DNA from: Sinorhizobium alkalisoli
GTDB lineage: Bacteria > Pseudomonadota > Alphaproteobacteria > Rhizobiales > Rhizobiaceae
Direction: 5' to 3'
DNA length: 64,000 bases
NCBI RefSeq assembly: GCF_008932245.1
Contig: NZ_CP034909.1
Span: 2,418,001-2,482,000, forward strand
The notes beneath the pieces are model-generated. The model was not told the origin of the DNA, did no database searches, and saw nothing but the letters and a program-made list of their open reading frames with translations. This document shows positions 27,093 through 36,429 of the stretch, in pieces. The translations under genes and the position numbers were made by a program. Position 1 is the first letter of the stretch; the number at the start of each line of letters is the position of its first letter.

Positions 27093-28406
27093 ATGGCCGA
27101 CACGACGAATACCGCACATTTCAATCGCGCCCGCAGCGCCACCGAAAGCCCGGTGAAGCGCTTCTTCCGCGCCACCGAAATCGACACCCGCCTGCTCGGC
27201 ATGGTCGGCGCGATGCTGATCATCTGGCTCGGCTTCGACATGCTCTCCGGCGGCCTCTTCCTGACGCCGCGCAACCTCTGGAACCTTTCCGTCCAGACCG
27301 CCTCGATCGCCGTGATGGCGACCGGCATGGTGCTCGTCATCGTCACGCGCAACATCGATCTTTCGGTCGGCTCCATCCTCGGCTTCGTCGGCATGATCAT
27401 GGGCGTGCTGCAGGCGGAACTCCTGCCGCAGCTCCTCGGCTTCAATCATCCTGCCACCTGGGTCATCACGCTTCTGGCCGGCCTCGCCCTCGGTGCGTCG
27501 ATCGGCGCGCTGCACGGCATGATCATCGCCTTTCTGAACGTGCCGTCCTTCATCGTCACGCTCGGCGGCCTGCTCGTCTGGCGCGGCGCCACCTGGTTCG
27601 TCACCAGCGGCCGCACCGTCGCGCCGATGGACGCGACCTTCCGCCTGATGGGCGGCGGCACCGCCGGCTCGATTGGCGCGACCGCGAGCTGGATCGTCGG
27701 CGTCATCGCCTGCGTGGCGATCGTCGCCAGCATCCTGCACTCGCGCCGGCAGCGCAAACGCTTCGGCTTCCCGCTCCGCCCGGTCTGGGCCGAGTATTTC
27801 CTCTCCGTGGTCGGCTGTGCCCTCGTGCTCGGCGCGGTGGCGATCGTCAACAGCTACCCCTGGCCGGTCAACATCGCACGCCGCTACGCGGAGGCAAACA
27901 GCATCGCCTGGCCCGATGGCGGCCTCTTCATCGCCCACGGCATCGCCGTTCCGGTGCTGATCGCGATCGTCATCGGCATAATCATGACCTTCATCTCGAC
28001 GCGCCTGCGCTTCGGCCGCTACGTCTTCGCGATCGGCGGCAATCCGGAGGCGGCCGAACTCGCCGGCATCAAGACCCGCTGGGTCACCGTCCGCATCTTC
28101 GCGCTGATGGGCATGCTCTGCGCCGTCGCCGCCGCGATATCGACGGCCCGTCTCAACGCCGCCACCAATGCGCAAGGCGAGCTCGACGAGCTCTACACGA
28201 TCGCCGCGGCCGTCATCGGCGGCACCTCGCTTGCCGGCGGCATGGGCACGATCGCCGGCGCCATGCTCGGTGCGCTCGTCATGCAGTCGCTGCAGTCGGG
28301 CATGGTGCTGGTCGGCATCGACAGCCCGCTGCAGCGCATCGTCGTCGGCGTCGTGCTCGTCACCGCCGTCTGGCTCGACACCGTTTACCGCGCCCGCGCC
28401 AAGTAA
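27093..28406 (+). CDS. xylH: Xylose-type sugar ABC transporter, permease
   Basis: A 437-residue CUT2 permease with about ten to twelve membrane segments. It includes [21 protein letters not shown] (near residue 85), the extended XylH-type insert around [19 protein letters not shown], and the ATPase-coupling loop [18 protein letters not shown]. The length and insert match XylH rather than RbsC. It ends 11 bases before the ATPase gene. Confidence 0.9.
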   Translation: MADTTNTAHFNRARSATESPVKRFFRATEIDTRLLGMVGAMLIIWLGFDMLSGGLFLTPRNLWNLSVQTASIAVMATGMVLVIVTRNIDLSVGSILGFVGMIMGVLQAELLPQLLGFNHPATWVITLLAGLALGASIGALHGMIIAFLNVPSFIVTLGGLLVWRGATWFVTSGRTVAPMDATFRLMGGGTAGSIGATASWIVGVIACVAIVASILHSRRQRKRFGFPLRPVWAEYFLSVVGCALVLGAVAIVNSYPWPVNIARRYAEANSIAWPDGGLFIAHGIAVPVLIAIVIGIIMTFISTRLRFGRYVFAIGGNPEAAELAGIKTRWVTVRIFALMGMLCAVAAAISTARLNAATNAQGELDELYTIAAAVIGGTSLAGGMGTIAGAMLGALVMQSLQSGMVLVGIDSPLQRIVVGVVLVTAVWLDTVYRARAK

Positions 28407-28417
28407 GGAGTTCGAAC

Positions 28418-29203
<786 letters not shown>

Positions 29204-29220
29204 GCCGCCTCGCCTCCCAA

Positions 29221-29250
29221 TGCCGCATCCCTCGAGGATGCGGCATTTTC
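29221..29250 (+). terminator. Intrinsic terminator of the xylFHG unit
   Basis: TGCCGCATCC-CTCGA-GGATGCGGCA followed by TTTTCC: a perfect 10-bp stem, 17 bases after the ATPase stop. Confidence 0.88.
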
Positions 29251-29411
29251 CTTGGGGTGATACCTCGCCGCGAGCGATGCATGGGGAACACAGGCCGGCA
29301 GGCGAAATCAAATTTCCCCCACGATCTCCTGCAATTGACCATTGAAGCGCGGCGCAAGCTAGGCTAAGAACCGCTCACAGCCTGCTTCGGCGGCCTTGGC
29401 CGCCAACGGAT

Positions 29412-29488
29412 GCACCCGTAGCTCAGCTGGATAGAGTGTTGGATTCCGATTCCAAAGGTCACAGGTTCGAATCCTGTCGGGTGCGCCA
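29412..29488 (+). tRNA. tRNA-Arg (anticodon CCG)
   Basis: A 77-base tRNA with encoded CCA. The acceptor stem GCACCCG pairs with CGGGTGC, the T-arm is ACAGG-TTCGAAT-CCTGT, and the anticodon stem TTGGA/TCCAA encloses loop TTCCGAT, giving anticodon CCG at 29446-29448, which reads CGG arginine codons. In S. meliloti a single-copy essential tRNA-Arg(CCG) is carried on pSymB, so this gene is a useful synteny marker. The following sequence is less coding-dense, as often seen beside integration-prone tRNAs. Confidence 0.97.
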
Positions 29489-29831
29489 TTTCTTGGCTAT
29501 GTCTTCGGTTTGTTATGGGCAATCGTCGCTATTATAATGTTTGCGCGCCGCTGTCTTTGGTGTGACACGGCGCTGCCTTTGGCACAGATCAGCATCAATC
29601 TCGTACCCATGGTTATGCGCGGAAAGCCCCATTGCCGCTGACTACACAATTGATCGAGCACGACAAGCTCAACTTCAATATCATAGCTGAAGCCACCGCG
29701 GGCTGCGCGCCAAGGAGCGCGATGCGCCTTGCCCTCGGTCGCCCTCTCGAACGCCATCAAGTGGGCCGCGAACACGGTCGCGTCCCCCGGTGCCATGCGT
29801 TACCAGCTAACGTCAGAAGCCAACCTACGGC
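29489..29831. other. 343-base segment after tRNA-Arg without a supported gene
   Basis: This stretch is lower in GC than the flanking operons. A 99-codon minus-strand frame (29796-29497) is open, but it has no recognisable domain. No repeat of the tRNA 3' end marking an island boundary was found downstream. Confidence 0.4.
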
Positions 29832-30533
29832 TCATTTTATCTTCATACAGATATCGCCTTGGTGACCATAACCAAGAACATAGACGTCTGAAAAGGAAAG
29901 TCGCTTCACTTCTTCGCTCTGGAGAAGCAGAGCTTCCAGATCACGAACCCGATCATCGGTCAAGGCATACATATCCGGCAGTATTTCAATAAGCAGCGTG
30001 TCTCCTTTGTGACGAGCCTTTCTCTTGGCGCGTGTCTCCACAGCATCGACGATAAGGCTGAAAAGCTGCTCGGTCGAATATGCTCCCACCTTGTCCGGAT
30101 CGCCGGCGTGCTCCGCAGGGCGCCTAAAGACGACCAGCTCTTCGTGATCCTGAACATTGATGATCCCGCGTACTTCGCCGCCCTTGATCGCCCGCTCCAT
30201 CAGTGCAAGCCGTTCCTGGGCCCGTGCGACGGTGACCTCAATCTCTCGCTTGCAGCCGTGCCGATTGCGGACGACACAATCAGGATAAGTACCATCTAAG
30301 GCGAATTGAATTTCGTCATCAGGCCGGGCATGTCCCCTGACGAATCGGGCAGCGGGGGTGACCTCATCGCGCAGCTTGGCCATCCGTCTGCGCCCGAGCA
30401 CGTAGTCGTCAATAAGGCCGATTGACTTAACGAACTGAAAGATTTGTTTGCGCCGCCGCAAGAAGTCGTCCACCGCAAGCCCCTCTTTTAGCGCCGCATA
30501 GAAATCGTCGAGTGCGTCGCTATCTGGTTTCAC
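29832..30533 (-). CDS. Hypothetical protein, possible accessory-island gene
   Basis: A 233-residue protein from GTG at 30533, chosen because AAGGAG lies 10 bases upstream. The frame stays open to 30716, but those extra residues have no start signal. I do not recognise the family. The N-terminal part is charged and helical (DFLRRRKQIFQFVKSIGL). The centre has DGTYPDCVVRNRHGCKREIEVTVA, a PD...ExE arrangement that could be a diverged PD-(D/E)XK nuclease core. The C-terminus has alternating hydrophobic strands (DTLLIEILPDMYAL, FSDVYVLGYG). Codon use is less GC-biased than in neighbours, consistent with transfer beside the tRNA. Confidence 0.55.
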   Translation of the reverse strand: MKPDSDALDDFYAALKEGLAVDDFLRRRKQIFQFVKSIGLIDDYVLGRRRMAKLRDEVTPAARFVRGHARPDDEIQFALDGTYPDCVVRNRHGCKREIEVTVARAQERLALMERAIKGGEVRGIINVQDHEELVVFRRPAEHAGDPDKVGAYSTEQLFSLIVDAVETRAKRKARHKGDTLLIEILPDMYALTDDRVRDLEALLLQSEEVKRLSFSDVYVLGYGHQGDICMKIK

Positions 30534-31161
30534 TACGATCTGTCTCCTTGGTCTGCGGCTCTTTCGTTCCAACCTAGTCCGTTGACAGCAATCCTCAAAG
30601 CGCTCGCTGCGGGGCCACCGCTTTAGGCGTGTTGTCGAAGAGGCCTTGGCGAACCTGCTAGAAATCGCAAGCTGGCAAAAGCTGAGCCCGGATGTGACGG
30701 CTGCCTTCCATGGCAAGCTGAGAGGAAGTTGGCGCTCCTAGGAATGCTGACAGAGCTATGAACATCCTCGACGTGCTTACCCTGACGCCGCCTCAATCAA
30801 GCACCCACCCATGTTGCCCTCCCCCACCCCCTATGCTACAGACCCGCCCAATTTGCAGGTTTCATCTGCTGGTTGGAGAGGACGCCATGGCTGACGACGC
30901 CCTCTTCCAATCGGGGATGGGCTCGGTCGATGCCCCCCGAACGGAAGAACGCTTTTTGATGCGCGCTGATGTAGCGCTCCCGGGGAAATCTTGTGAGGAG
31001 CCGGCCTGTCGCCGGGCCGCGGCGACGATTCCGACGTAACGTCGCCTCCAATTCCATCGATCCCGATCCTCAACCGGAGGCGCCGCCCGCGCACCCCGCG
31101 TTCAGGGTTACCGCTCGCCGAGGCCGTCCCGGCGATCCAAGGCAAATTGCAAGAAAACATC
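30534..31161. other. 628-base region upstream of the decarboxylase gene; possible leader with a small ORF
   Basis: No recognisable gene is present. The right part (from about 30880) is GC-rich and contains short hairpins (GTCGCC/GGCGAC and CGACGTAACGTCG near 31005-31050). A 50-codon frame at 30887-31039 begins with AGAGG-spaced ATG (MADDALFQSGMG). The left part contains a short plus-strand frame ending at about 30740 that could be a gene remnant. Confidence 0.4.
30887..31039 (+). CDS. Possible 50-residue upstream ORF in the polyamine gene leader
   Basis: The frame starts ATG at 30887 with GAGAGG 5 bases upstream and ends 122 bases before the decarboxylase. The predicted peptide (MADDALFQSGMGSVDAPRTE...) has no recognisable domain. 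It may be a regulatory leader or chance. Confidence 0.2.
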   Translation: MADDALFQSGMGSVDAPRTEERFLMRADVALPGKSCEEPACRRAAATIPT

Positions 31162-32262
31162 ATGCATCTGACGACACCCTATTACCTGATCGACAAGTCC
31201 AGGCTCCTCCGCAATATGGAGAAGATCGCGCGGCTGCGAGAGGCATCCGGCGCCAAGGCGCTGCTCGCGCTGAAATGCTTCGCCACCTGGTCGGTCTTCG
31301 ACCTGATGCGCGACTACATGGACGGCACCACCTCCTCTTCGCTCAACGAGGTTCGTCTTGGGCATGAGCGCTTCGGCGGTGAGACGCATGCCTATTCGGT
31401 CGCCTATGCGGATTACGAGATCGACGAGGTCGTCAGCCACGCCGACAAGATCATCTTCAACTCGATCGGCCAACTGGAGCGTTTCGCCGACAGGGCTTCC
31501 GGCATCGCCCGGGGCCTGCGCCTCAACCCGCAGGTGAGCTCCTCGAGCTTCGATCTCGCCGATCCCGCCCGGCCCTTCTCCCGCCTCGGCGAGTGGGATG
31601 TCGCCAAGGTCGAGCGGGTGATGGAGCGGATCTCCGGCTTCATGATCCACAACAATTGCGAGAATGCCGATTTCGACCTCTTCGACCGCATGCTCGGCGT
31701 CATCGAGGAGCGGTTCGCGCCGCTCTTGAAGAAGGCCGAATGGGTGAGCCTCGGCGGCGGCATCCATTTCACCGGCGAGGACTATCCGGTCGAGTGCTTC
31801 GCCGAACGGCTGAAGCGCTTTTCCGGCGACTATGGGGTTCAGGTCTATCTGGAGCCGGGCGAGGCATCGATCACCAAATCGACGACGCTCGAGGTGACGG
31901 TGCTCGATACGCTCTATAACGGCAAACACCTCGCCATCGTCGACTCCTCGATCGAGGCGCACATGCTCGACCTGCTCATCTTCCGCGAAAGTGCCAAGCT
32001 TCGGCCGAATAAGGGCCCACACCGCTACATGGTCTGCGGCAAGTCCTGCCTTGCCGGCGATATCTTCGGCGAGTTCGATTTCGAGAAGGAACTGAAGGTC
32101 GGCGACCGCATCTCGATCGAGGATGCGGCCGGTTACACCATGGTCAAGAAGAACTGGTTCAACGGCGTGAAGATGCCGGCGATCGCCATCAGGGAACTCG
32201 ATGGCAGCATCACAACGGTCCGCGAATTCACCTACGCGGATTACGAACAGAGCCTCTCCTGA
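31162..32262 (+). CDS. nspC: Carboxynorspermidine decarboxylase
   Basis: A 366-residue fold-type III PLP enzyme of the alanine-racemase/ODC superfamily. The PLP lysine is K38 in ALLALKCFATW, the glycine-rich phosphate site is WVSLGGGIHF near residue 195, and the C-terminal cysteine region is VCGKSCLAGD. It decarboxylates carboxynorspermidine or carboxyspermidine to norspermidine or spermidine in the alternative polyamine pathway used by rhizobia. The synthase gene follows 34 bases later, confirming the pathway. ATG at 31162 is preferred over TTG at 31147. Confidence 0.93.
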   Translation: MHLTTPYYLIDKSRLLRNMEKIARLREASGAKALLALKCFATWSVFDLMRDYMDGTTSSSLNEVRLGHERFGGETHAYSVAYADYEIDEVVSHADKIIFNSIGQLERFADRASGIARGLRLNPQVSSSSFDLADPARPFSRLGEWDVAKVERVMERISGFMIHNNCENADFDLFDRMLGVIEERFAPLLKKAEWVSLGGGIHFTGEDYPVECFAERLKRFSGDYGVQVYLEPGEASITKSTTLEVTVLDTLYNGKHLAIVDSSIEAHMLDLLIFRESAKLRPNKGPHRYMVCGKSCLAGDIFGEFDFEKELKVGDRISIEDAAGYTMVKKNWFNGVKMPAIAIRELDGSITTVREFTYADYEQSLS

Positions 32263-32296
32263 GGCCTTATCCGGATAGAAGGAGATATCCCGCAAA

Positions 32297-33550
32297 ATGA
32301 AGAAGAACGTGCTCATCATCGGCGCCGGCGGCGTCGCACAGGTGGCGGCGCATAAATGCGCCCAGAACAACGACGTGCTCGGCGACATCCATATCGCTTC
32401 GCGCACCAGGGCGAAGTGCGACAGGATCATCGAGTCGGTCCATGAGAAGAAGGCGTTGAAACAGCCGGGCGTGCTCGAGGCCCATGCACTCGACGCGCTC
32501 GACATCGAAGCGACGAAGGCACTGATCCGGAAGACCGGCGCGGAGATCGTCATCAATGTCGGCACCGCCTTCCTCAACATGTCGGTTCTTCGCGCCTGCA
32601 TGGACACGGGCGCCGCCTATGTCGACACCGCCATCCATGAAGAGCCCGGCAAGATCTGCGAGACGCCGCCGTGGTACGGCAATTACGAGTGGAAGCGCGC
32701 CGCCGAATGCGAGGAAAAGGGCATCACCGCCATCCTCGGCGCCGGCTTCGATCCGGGCGTCGTCAACGCCTATGCGCGGCTTGCCAAGGACGAGTATCTC
32801 GACAAGGTGACGGATGTCGACATCGTCGACATCAATGCCGGCAGCCACGGCAAGTACTTCGCCACCAATTTCGATCCGGAAATCAATTTCCGCGAGTTCA
32901 CCGGCGTCGTCTATTCCTGGCAGAACAATGAGTGGCAGGTGAACCGGATGTTCGAGATCGGCAAGGAATACGACCTGCCGGTGGTCGGCAAGCGCAAGGC
33001 CTATCTCTGCGGCCATGACGAGGTGCACTCGCTCGCCAAGAACATGGACGGCGCGGACGTGCGCTTCTGGATGGGTTTCTCCGACCATTACATCAACGTC
33101 TTCACCGTCCTCAAGAACATCGGCCTGCTCTCCGAGCAGCCGGTCACGACGGCGGAGGGGCTGGAGGTCATCCCGCTCAAACTCGTGAAGGCCTGCCTGC
33201 CGGATCCGGCGTCGCTCGCGCCGGAATATGAAGGCAAGACCTGCATCGGCGACTTCGTGAAGGGGATCAAGGACGGCAAGGAGCGAACGGTCTTCATCTA
33301 CAATGTCGCCGATCACAAGGAAGCCTACAACGAGGTCGGCTCCCAGGGCATCTCCTACACCGCCGGCGTGCCGCCGGTGGCCGCGGCCATGCTGATCGCC
33401 ACCGGAGAGTGGGACGTGAAGAAGATGGCGAATGTCGAGGAACTGCCGCCGAAGCCCTTTATCGACATCCTCAACCGCATCGGCCTGCCGACCCGCATCA
33501 AGGATGAGAACGGCGACCGGGCGGTGAGCTTCGAAATGGCCGCGGCCTAA
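32297..33550 (+). CDS. Carboxynorspermidine synthase (saccharopine dehydrogenase family)
   Basis: A 417-residue oxidoreductase starting MKKNVLIIGAGGVAQVAAHK with an N-terminal NADP-binding Rossmann fold and a saccharopine-dehydrogenase-like C-terminal domain. It condenses aspartate semialdehyde with diaminopropane or putrescine to carboxynorspermidine or carboxyspermidine, the substrate of the preceding decarboxylase. The pair forms an operon, with AAGGAG before the ATG. Together they give homospermidine-independent synthesis of spermidine-type polyamines. Confidence 0.93.
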   Translation: MKKNVLIIGAGGVAQVAAHKCAQNNDVLGDIHIASRTRAKCDRIIESVHEKKALKQPGVLEAHALDALDIEATKALIRKTGAEIVINVGTAFLNMSVLRACMDTGAAYVDTAIHEEPGKICETPPWYGNYEWKRAAECEEKGITAILGAGFDPGVVNAYARLAKDEYLDKVTDVDIVDINAGSHGKYFATNFDPEINFREFTGVVYSWQNNEWQVNRMFEIGKEYDLPVVGKRKAYLCGHDEVHSLAKNMDGADVRFWMGFSDHYINVFTVLKNIGLLSEQPVTTAEGLEVIPLKLVKACLPDPASLAPEYEGKTCIGDFVKGIKDGKERTVFIYNVADHKEAYNEVGSQGISYTAGVPPVAAAMLIATGEWDVKKMANVEELPPKPFIDILNRIGLPTRIKDENGDRAVSFEMAAA

Positions 33551-33560
33551 AGCGCGTGGA

Positions 33561-33590
33561 GGCCGCACCGATCGAGGAATCGGTGCGGTC
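33561..33590 (+). terminator. Hairpin downstream of carboxynorspermidine synthase
   Basis: GGCCGCACCGAT (33561-33572) pairs with ATCGGTGCGGTC (33579-33590), with a 6-base loop, 10 bases after the stop codon. There is no T-run, but the position between convergent genes suggests transcript end formation. Confidence 0.55.
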
Positions 33591-33663
33591 TCGCTGTACG
33601 AAACGCCGTCCTGTGTCACTTTGACTTGCAGCGCGTCTCCGGCGACATCCGGCGGCGGCTTTG

Positions 33664-34239
33664 CTAATCCATCGCGCGCTCGATGATGACCGGCACGGGC
33701 CGACAGACCGTATTGCAGACGGGCGAATGCTGCTGGGTGTAGGCCAGCAGATCGTCAAGATCCTTCTCCGGGCAGTCCGCCTTGACATGCATGCGGATGC
33801 GGATCTGCTCATATCCGGGCGAAACGGCGTCGTCGAGACCGAGCAGCCCCTGCAGGTCGATGTCTCCTTCGAGCTCTGTCCGGAGCTCACGGACGGTGAT
33901 CCCGCGCGCCATCGCATGCAAGATGAAGGTCGTCGTGACGCAACCCGCCAGGGCATGCAGAAGAAATTCGACAGGATTGGCGCCTTCATTGTTTCCGAGC
34001 AGCACCGGCGGCTCGCCATTGGTGAACTCGAATGCCGACATGCGCGAGCAGTCTTCACGCCCGGCCCCGTAGAAATCCTTGATGGTCGAGCGGTTCTCCC
34101 CGCCGTCGATCCACCGGTTGCGCGCCCGGAATTCGAAACGGGCGAGGCTTTTGTCCGCCTTGATCGCGGCGATCGTCTCAAGCGCTGCCTGCACATTGAG
34201 ACCGTTTACGCGGACGCTGTTCACGACGTGCTCATTCAT
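33664..34239 (-). CDS. OsmC family protein
   Basis: A 191-residue OsmC-fold protein. The redox-type cysteines are in LLHALAGCVTTTF (near residue 101) and HSPVCNTVCRP (near residue 175), and the central glycine-rich GNNEGANPVEFL is typical. OsmC/Ohr proteins reduce organic hydroperoxides through these cysteines in the cytoplasm. It belongs to the longer OsmC-like subgroup, whose physiological substrate is less clear. It is divergent from the GlxA-type regulator, which may control it. Confidence 0.87.
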   Translation of the reverse strand: MNEHVVNSVRVNGLNVQAALETIAAIKADKSLARFEFRARNRWIDGGENRSTIKDFYGAGREDCSRMSAFEFTNGEPPVLLGNNEGANPVEFLLHALAGCVTTTFILHAMARGITVRELRTELEGDIDLQGLLGLDDAVSPGYEQIRIRMHVKADCPEKDLDDLLAYTQQHSPVCNTVCRPVPVIIERAMD

Positions 34240-34396
34240 GGCTCATCTCCATTCCTTTGATCTGCTTTGGCTCGCATCGCCGAGCGGTCTGCAATCGGGC
34301 AATGCCAACGAAGATCAGACTAGGGCTTGAGGCGCGTTGGCTTTAGGACGATTCTGGCCGAAAGCGATCCTTTCGTGCCAATATGGAGCGGTTAGC

Positions 34397-35461
34397 GTGA
34401 AACCAGCCGTCAAAGCCTTCATCGTGGCCCTGCCGGAAACCGCAGGCTCCGCGCTCTACGGAATTGTCGACGTCCTCGCCGCGACAGGCACGCTCTGGCG
34501 GGAACTGGTGGGCGCGGAACCCGGCGTCGGGCTCATACGTCCAATGATCGTCTCCCCGTCACGGCAATCGTTCCGCTGCGGAAACGGCATTCCGGTCTCC
34601 CCCGATCTCGCAATGGAAGAGGCGCGCGACGCGGACATCGTGATCGTGCCTGAACTCTGGCTCGCCCCCGACGACGACATGCGCACACGCTATCCGCAAG
34701 TGAAGCAATGGATAATCGATCGCTATCGGGAGGGAAGCACCATCTATTCCGCTTGCTCCGGTTCGGTGCTACTTGCGGCAACCGGTTTGCTCGATGGTCG
34801 CGAGGCGACATCGCATTGGGGATATCAGGATCTCTTCCGTCGGCGCTTTCCCGACGTGCGCTTCAATCCAACCCCCAACCTGGTCTTCGGCGATCCCGCC
34901 GGCCGCATCGTCACGGCCGGCGGCACGACCTCCTGGCACGATCTGGTGATCCACATCGTCGCGCGTCATTGCAGTCCCGGCGAAGCTCTGAGGATCGCCA
35001 AGGTCTATCTCTTGAAATGGCACGGGGAGGGTCAGCTTCCCTATACGAGCCTGGTGCGGCACCAGCCGCATGCGGATGCGGCGGTCCGACGGGCCGAGGA
35101 ATGGCTCGCCGCCAACTTCCGGCTGCCAAATCCGGTCGCGGGCGCCGTGGCCGCTTGTGGCATCGCCGAACGAAGCCTGAAGCGACGGTTCAAGGCGGCG
35201 ACCGGGTCGACCCCGATGGAGCGCGTACAGAACCTGCGTATCGAAGAGGCCAAACGACTCCTGGAAGCCGGCGGCGGGGCTTCGTCGGAAGATATCGCGC
35301 CAGAAGTCGGTTACGAGAACCCGGCCTTCTTCCGGCGGCTGTTCAAGCGCCATACCGGGCTGACAACCGCAGAATACCGGCGAATGTTTCGCTCTATCTC
35401 CCTGGCGGCCGACAGCCGGGATGAGCGGGAAGCTGCCGAGGGGCATGCCCGCGCCAGCTGA
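34397..35461 (+). CDS. GlxA-type transcriptional regulator (DJ-1/PfpI + AraC HTH)
   Basis: A 354-residue regulator from GTG at 34397 (GGAG 8 bases upstream). The N-terminal DJ-1/PfpI-like domain (about residues 8-190) has the nucleophile-elbow cysteine region TIYSACSGSVLLAATGLLDGR. The C-terminal AraC-type double helix-turn-helix (about residues 235-335) includes AVAACGIAERSLKRRFKAAT and ISLAADS near the end. Such regulators respond to small metabolites. The divergent OsmC gene 157 bases away is the likely target. Confidence 0.85.
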   Translation: MKPAVKAFIVALPETAGSALYGIVDVLAATGTLWRELVGAEPGVGLIRPMIVSPSRQSFRCGNGIPVSPDLAMEEARDADIVIVPELWLAPDDDMRTRYPQVKQWIIDRYREGSTIYSACSGSVLLAATGLLDGREATSHWGYQDLFRRRFPDVRFNPTPNLVFGDPAGRIVTAGGTTSWHDLVIHIVARHCSPGEALRIAKVYLLKWHGEGQLPYTSLVRHQPHADAAVRRAEEWLAANFRLPNPVAGAVAACGIAERSLKRRFKAATGSTPMERVQNLRIEEAKRLLEAGGGASSEDIAPEVGYENPAFFRRLFKRHTGLTTAEYRRMFRSISLAADSRDEREAAEGHARAS

Positions 35462-35466
35462 GACCG

Positions 35467-35844
35467 CTACCCCGGCGACCCCTCCCCCCGTCGCTCCAGC
35501 CAATCCTTCAGCGCGACCGCATTGTTGCGGCTCTCGTCGCGCGCCGCATAAAGCAGCGTCACCGGTCCTTGCGCCAGCCGGTCGAGAAGCTCGCCTGCCG
35601 CCGCCGCCTGTGCAGCCCCGCCTTCCAGTTCGCCGGCATAGGCTTCGCAGAACGCCTCCCAGTCGTCCGGCTTGCCATGGAAGCGCTTGCGCAGCGCGTC
35701 GCTCGGCGCGATCTCCTTCAGCCAGAGGTCGATCCGCGCCTTCTCTTTGGCGATGCCGCGCGGCCACAGCCGGTCGACGAGAATGCGCGTTCCGTCGTCC
35801 GGCCCCGGCGCTTCATAGACACGTTTCAGTCGCAGTTCCCCCAT
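35467..35844 (-). CDS. DUF488 family protein
   Basis: A 125-residue DUF488 protein: LKRVYEAPGPDDGTRILVDRLWPRG near the N-terminus and KEIAPSDALRKRFHGKPDDWEAF in the middle are diagnostic. The function is not established; the fold is Rossmann-like and small. It is convergent with the GlxA-type regulator, with only 5 bases between the stop codons. Confidence 0.88.
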   Translation of the reverse strand: MGELRLKRVYEAPGPDDGTRILVDRLWPRGIAKEKARIDLWLKEIAPSDALRKRFHGKPDDWEAFCEAYAGELEGGAAQAAAAGELLDRLAQGPVTLLYAARDESRNNAVALKDWLERRGEGSPG

Positions 35845-35931
35845 CCGTCCCCCGGAAGCACTTTACGTGAAGTGACCACCCATCCCGCCCGAATGCAAGA
35901 GTCCGGGCGAGATGCGGCGCCTCAGCGGACG

Positions 35932-36333
35932 CTATTCGCGCATGAAGGCCTCGACCTCCTCCTGCGTCACCTCGCCATTGCCGTCGGCGTCGATCGCGTC
36001 AAAAATGCGCTTGTGAATGGTGCTGATCTCCTCGAAGGAGAGCGCATCGTTGCCGTCGGCATCGGCGATCGCGAACATCATCTTCATCATGTGCCCGCGT
36101 CCCCCCATCATCCGGCCGTGATATCCCATACGGCCCTGCCGCATCATGTCGCGCGGCATCGCGCGCTGCTGCCCCGCCTGGGGCGCCTGATCCGGCGTTT
36201 CCGCCTGCGGCGCCTCCGGCGCGGCCTCCGGTTCCTGAGGCGCATCGGCCGCCTGGGCGGCGGCGATGTTCGTCGAGCCCAGGGTCATGATGACAGCGAG
36301 GGCGGCCACCGCTGGCAATCGCATCGATAACAT
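35932..36333 (-). CDS. Secreted EF-hand protein with a Met/His-rich linker
   Basis: A 133-residue protein with a signal peptide (about residues 1-26, MLSMRLPAVAALAVIMTLG...AAAQA), a Pro/Ala/Glu-rich stretch, a Met/Arg/His-rich linker (about residues 59-84), and two EF-hand loops, DADGNDALSFEE and DADGNGEVTQEE. The EF-hands should bind calcium in the periplasm. The ten or so methionines plus histidines in the linker are unusual and might bind copper. AGGAGG lies 6 bases before the ATG at 36333. The function is otherwise unknown. Confidence 0.8.
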   Translation of the reverse strand: MLSMRLPAVAALAVIMTLGSTNIAAAQAADAPQEPEAAPEAPQAETPDQAPQAGQQRAMPRDMMRQGRMGYHGRMMGGRGHMMKMMFAIADADGNDALSFEEISTIHKRIFDAIDADGNGEVTQEEVEAFMRE

Positions 36334-36429
36334 GAGATTCCTCCTTTGGTTGGACAGAACAGGGTGGGCGGGAAAGCGCGCCTTGCGCTTGACCCCCCCC
36401 CGCGCTTGCGTCGCGGCCTCCTCTCCGGT

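Noticed and set aside
29497..29796. A 99-codon minus-strand frame next to tRNA-Arg
   Set aside because: No ribosome binding site, no recognisable domain, and a composition unlike a conserved protein.
30600..30740. A short plus-strand frame ending near 30740 that looks like a protein C-terminus
   Set aside because: No start codon, stops close upstream, and no family match; noted only as a possible remnant.
29412..30750. Prophage or integrative element boundary at tRNA-Arg
   Set aside because: No integrase gene and no duplicated tRNA 3' end were found within the window.
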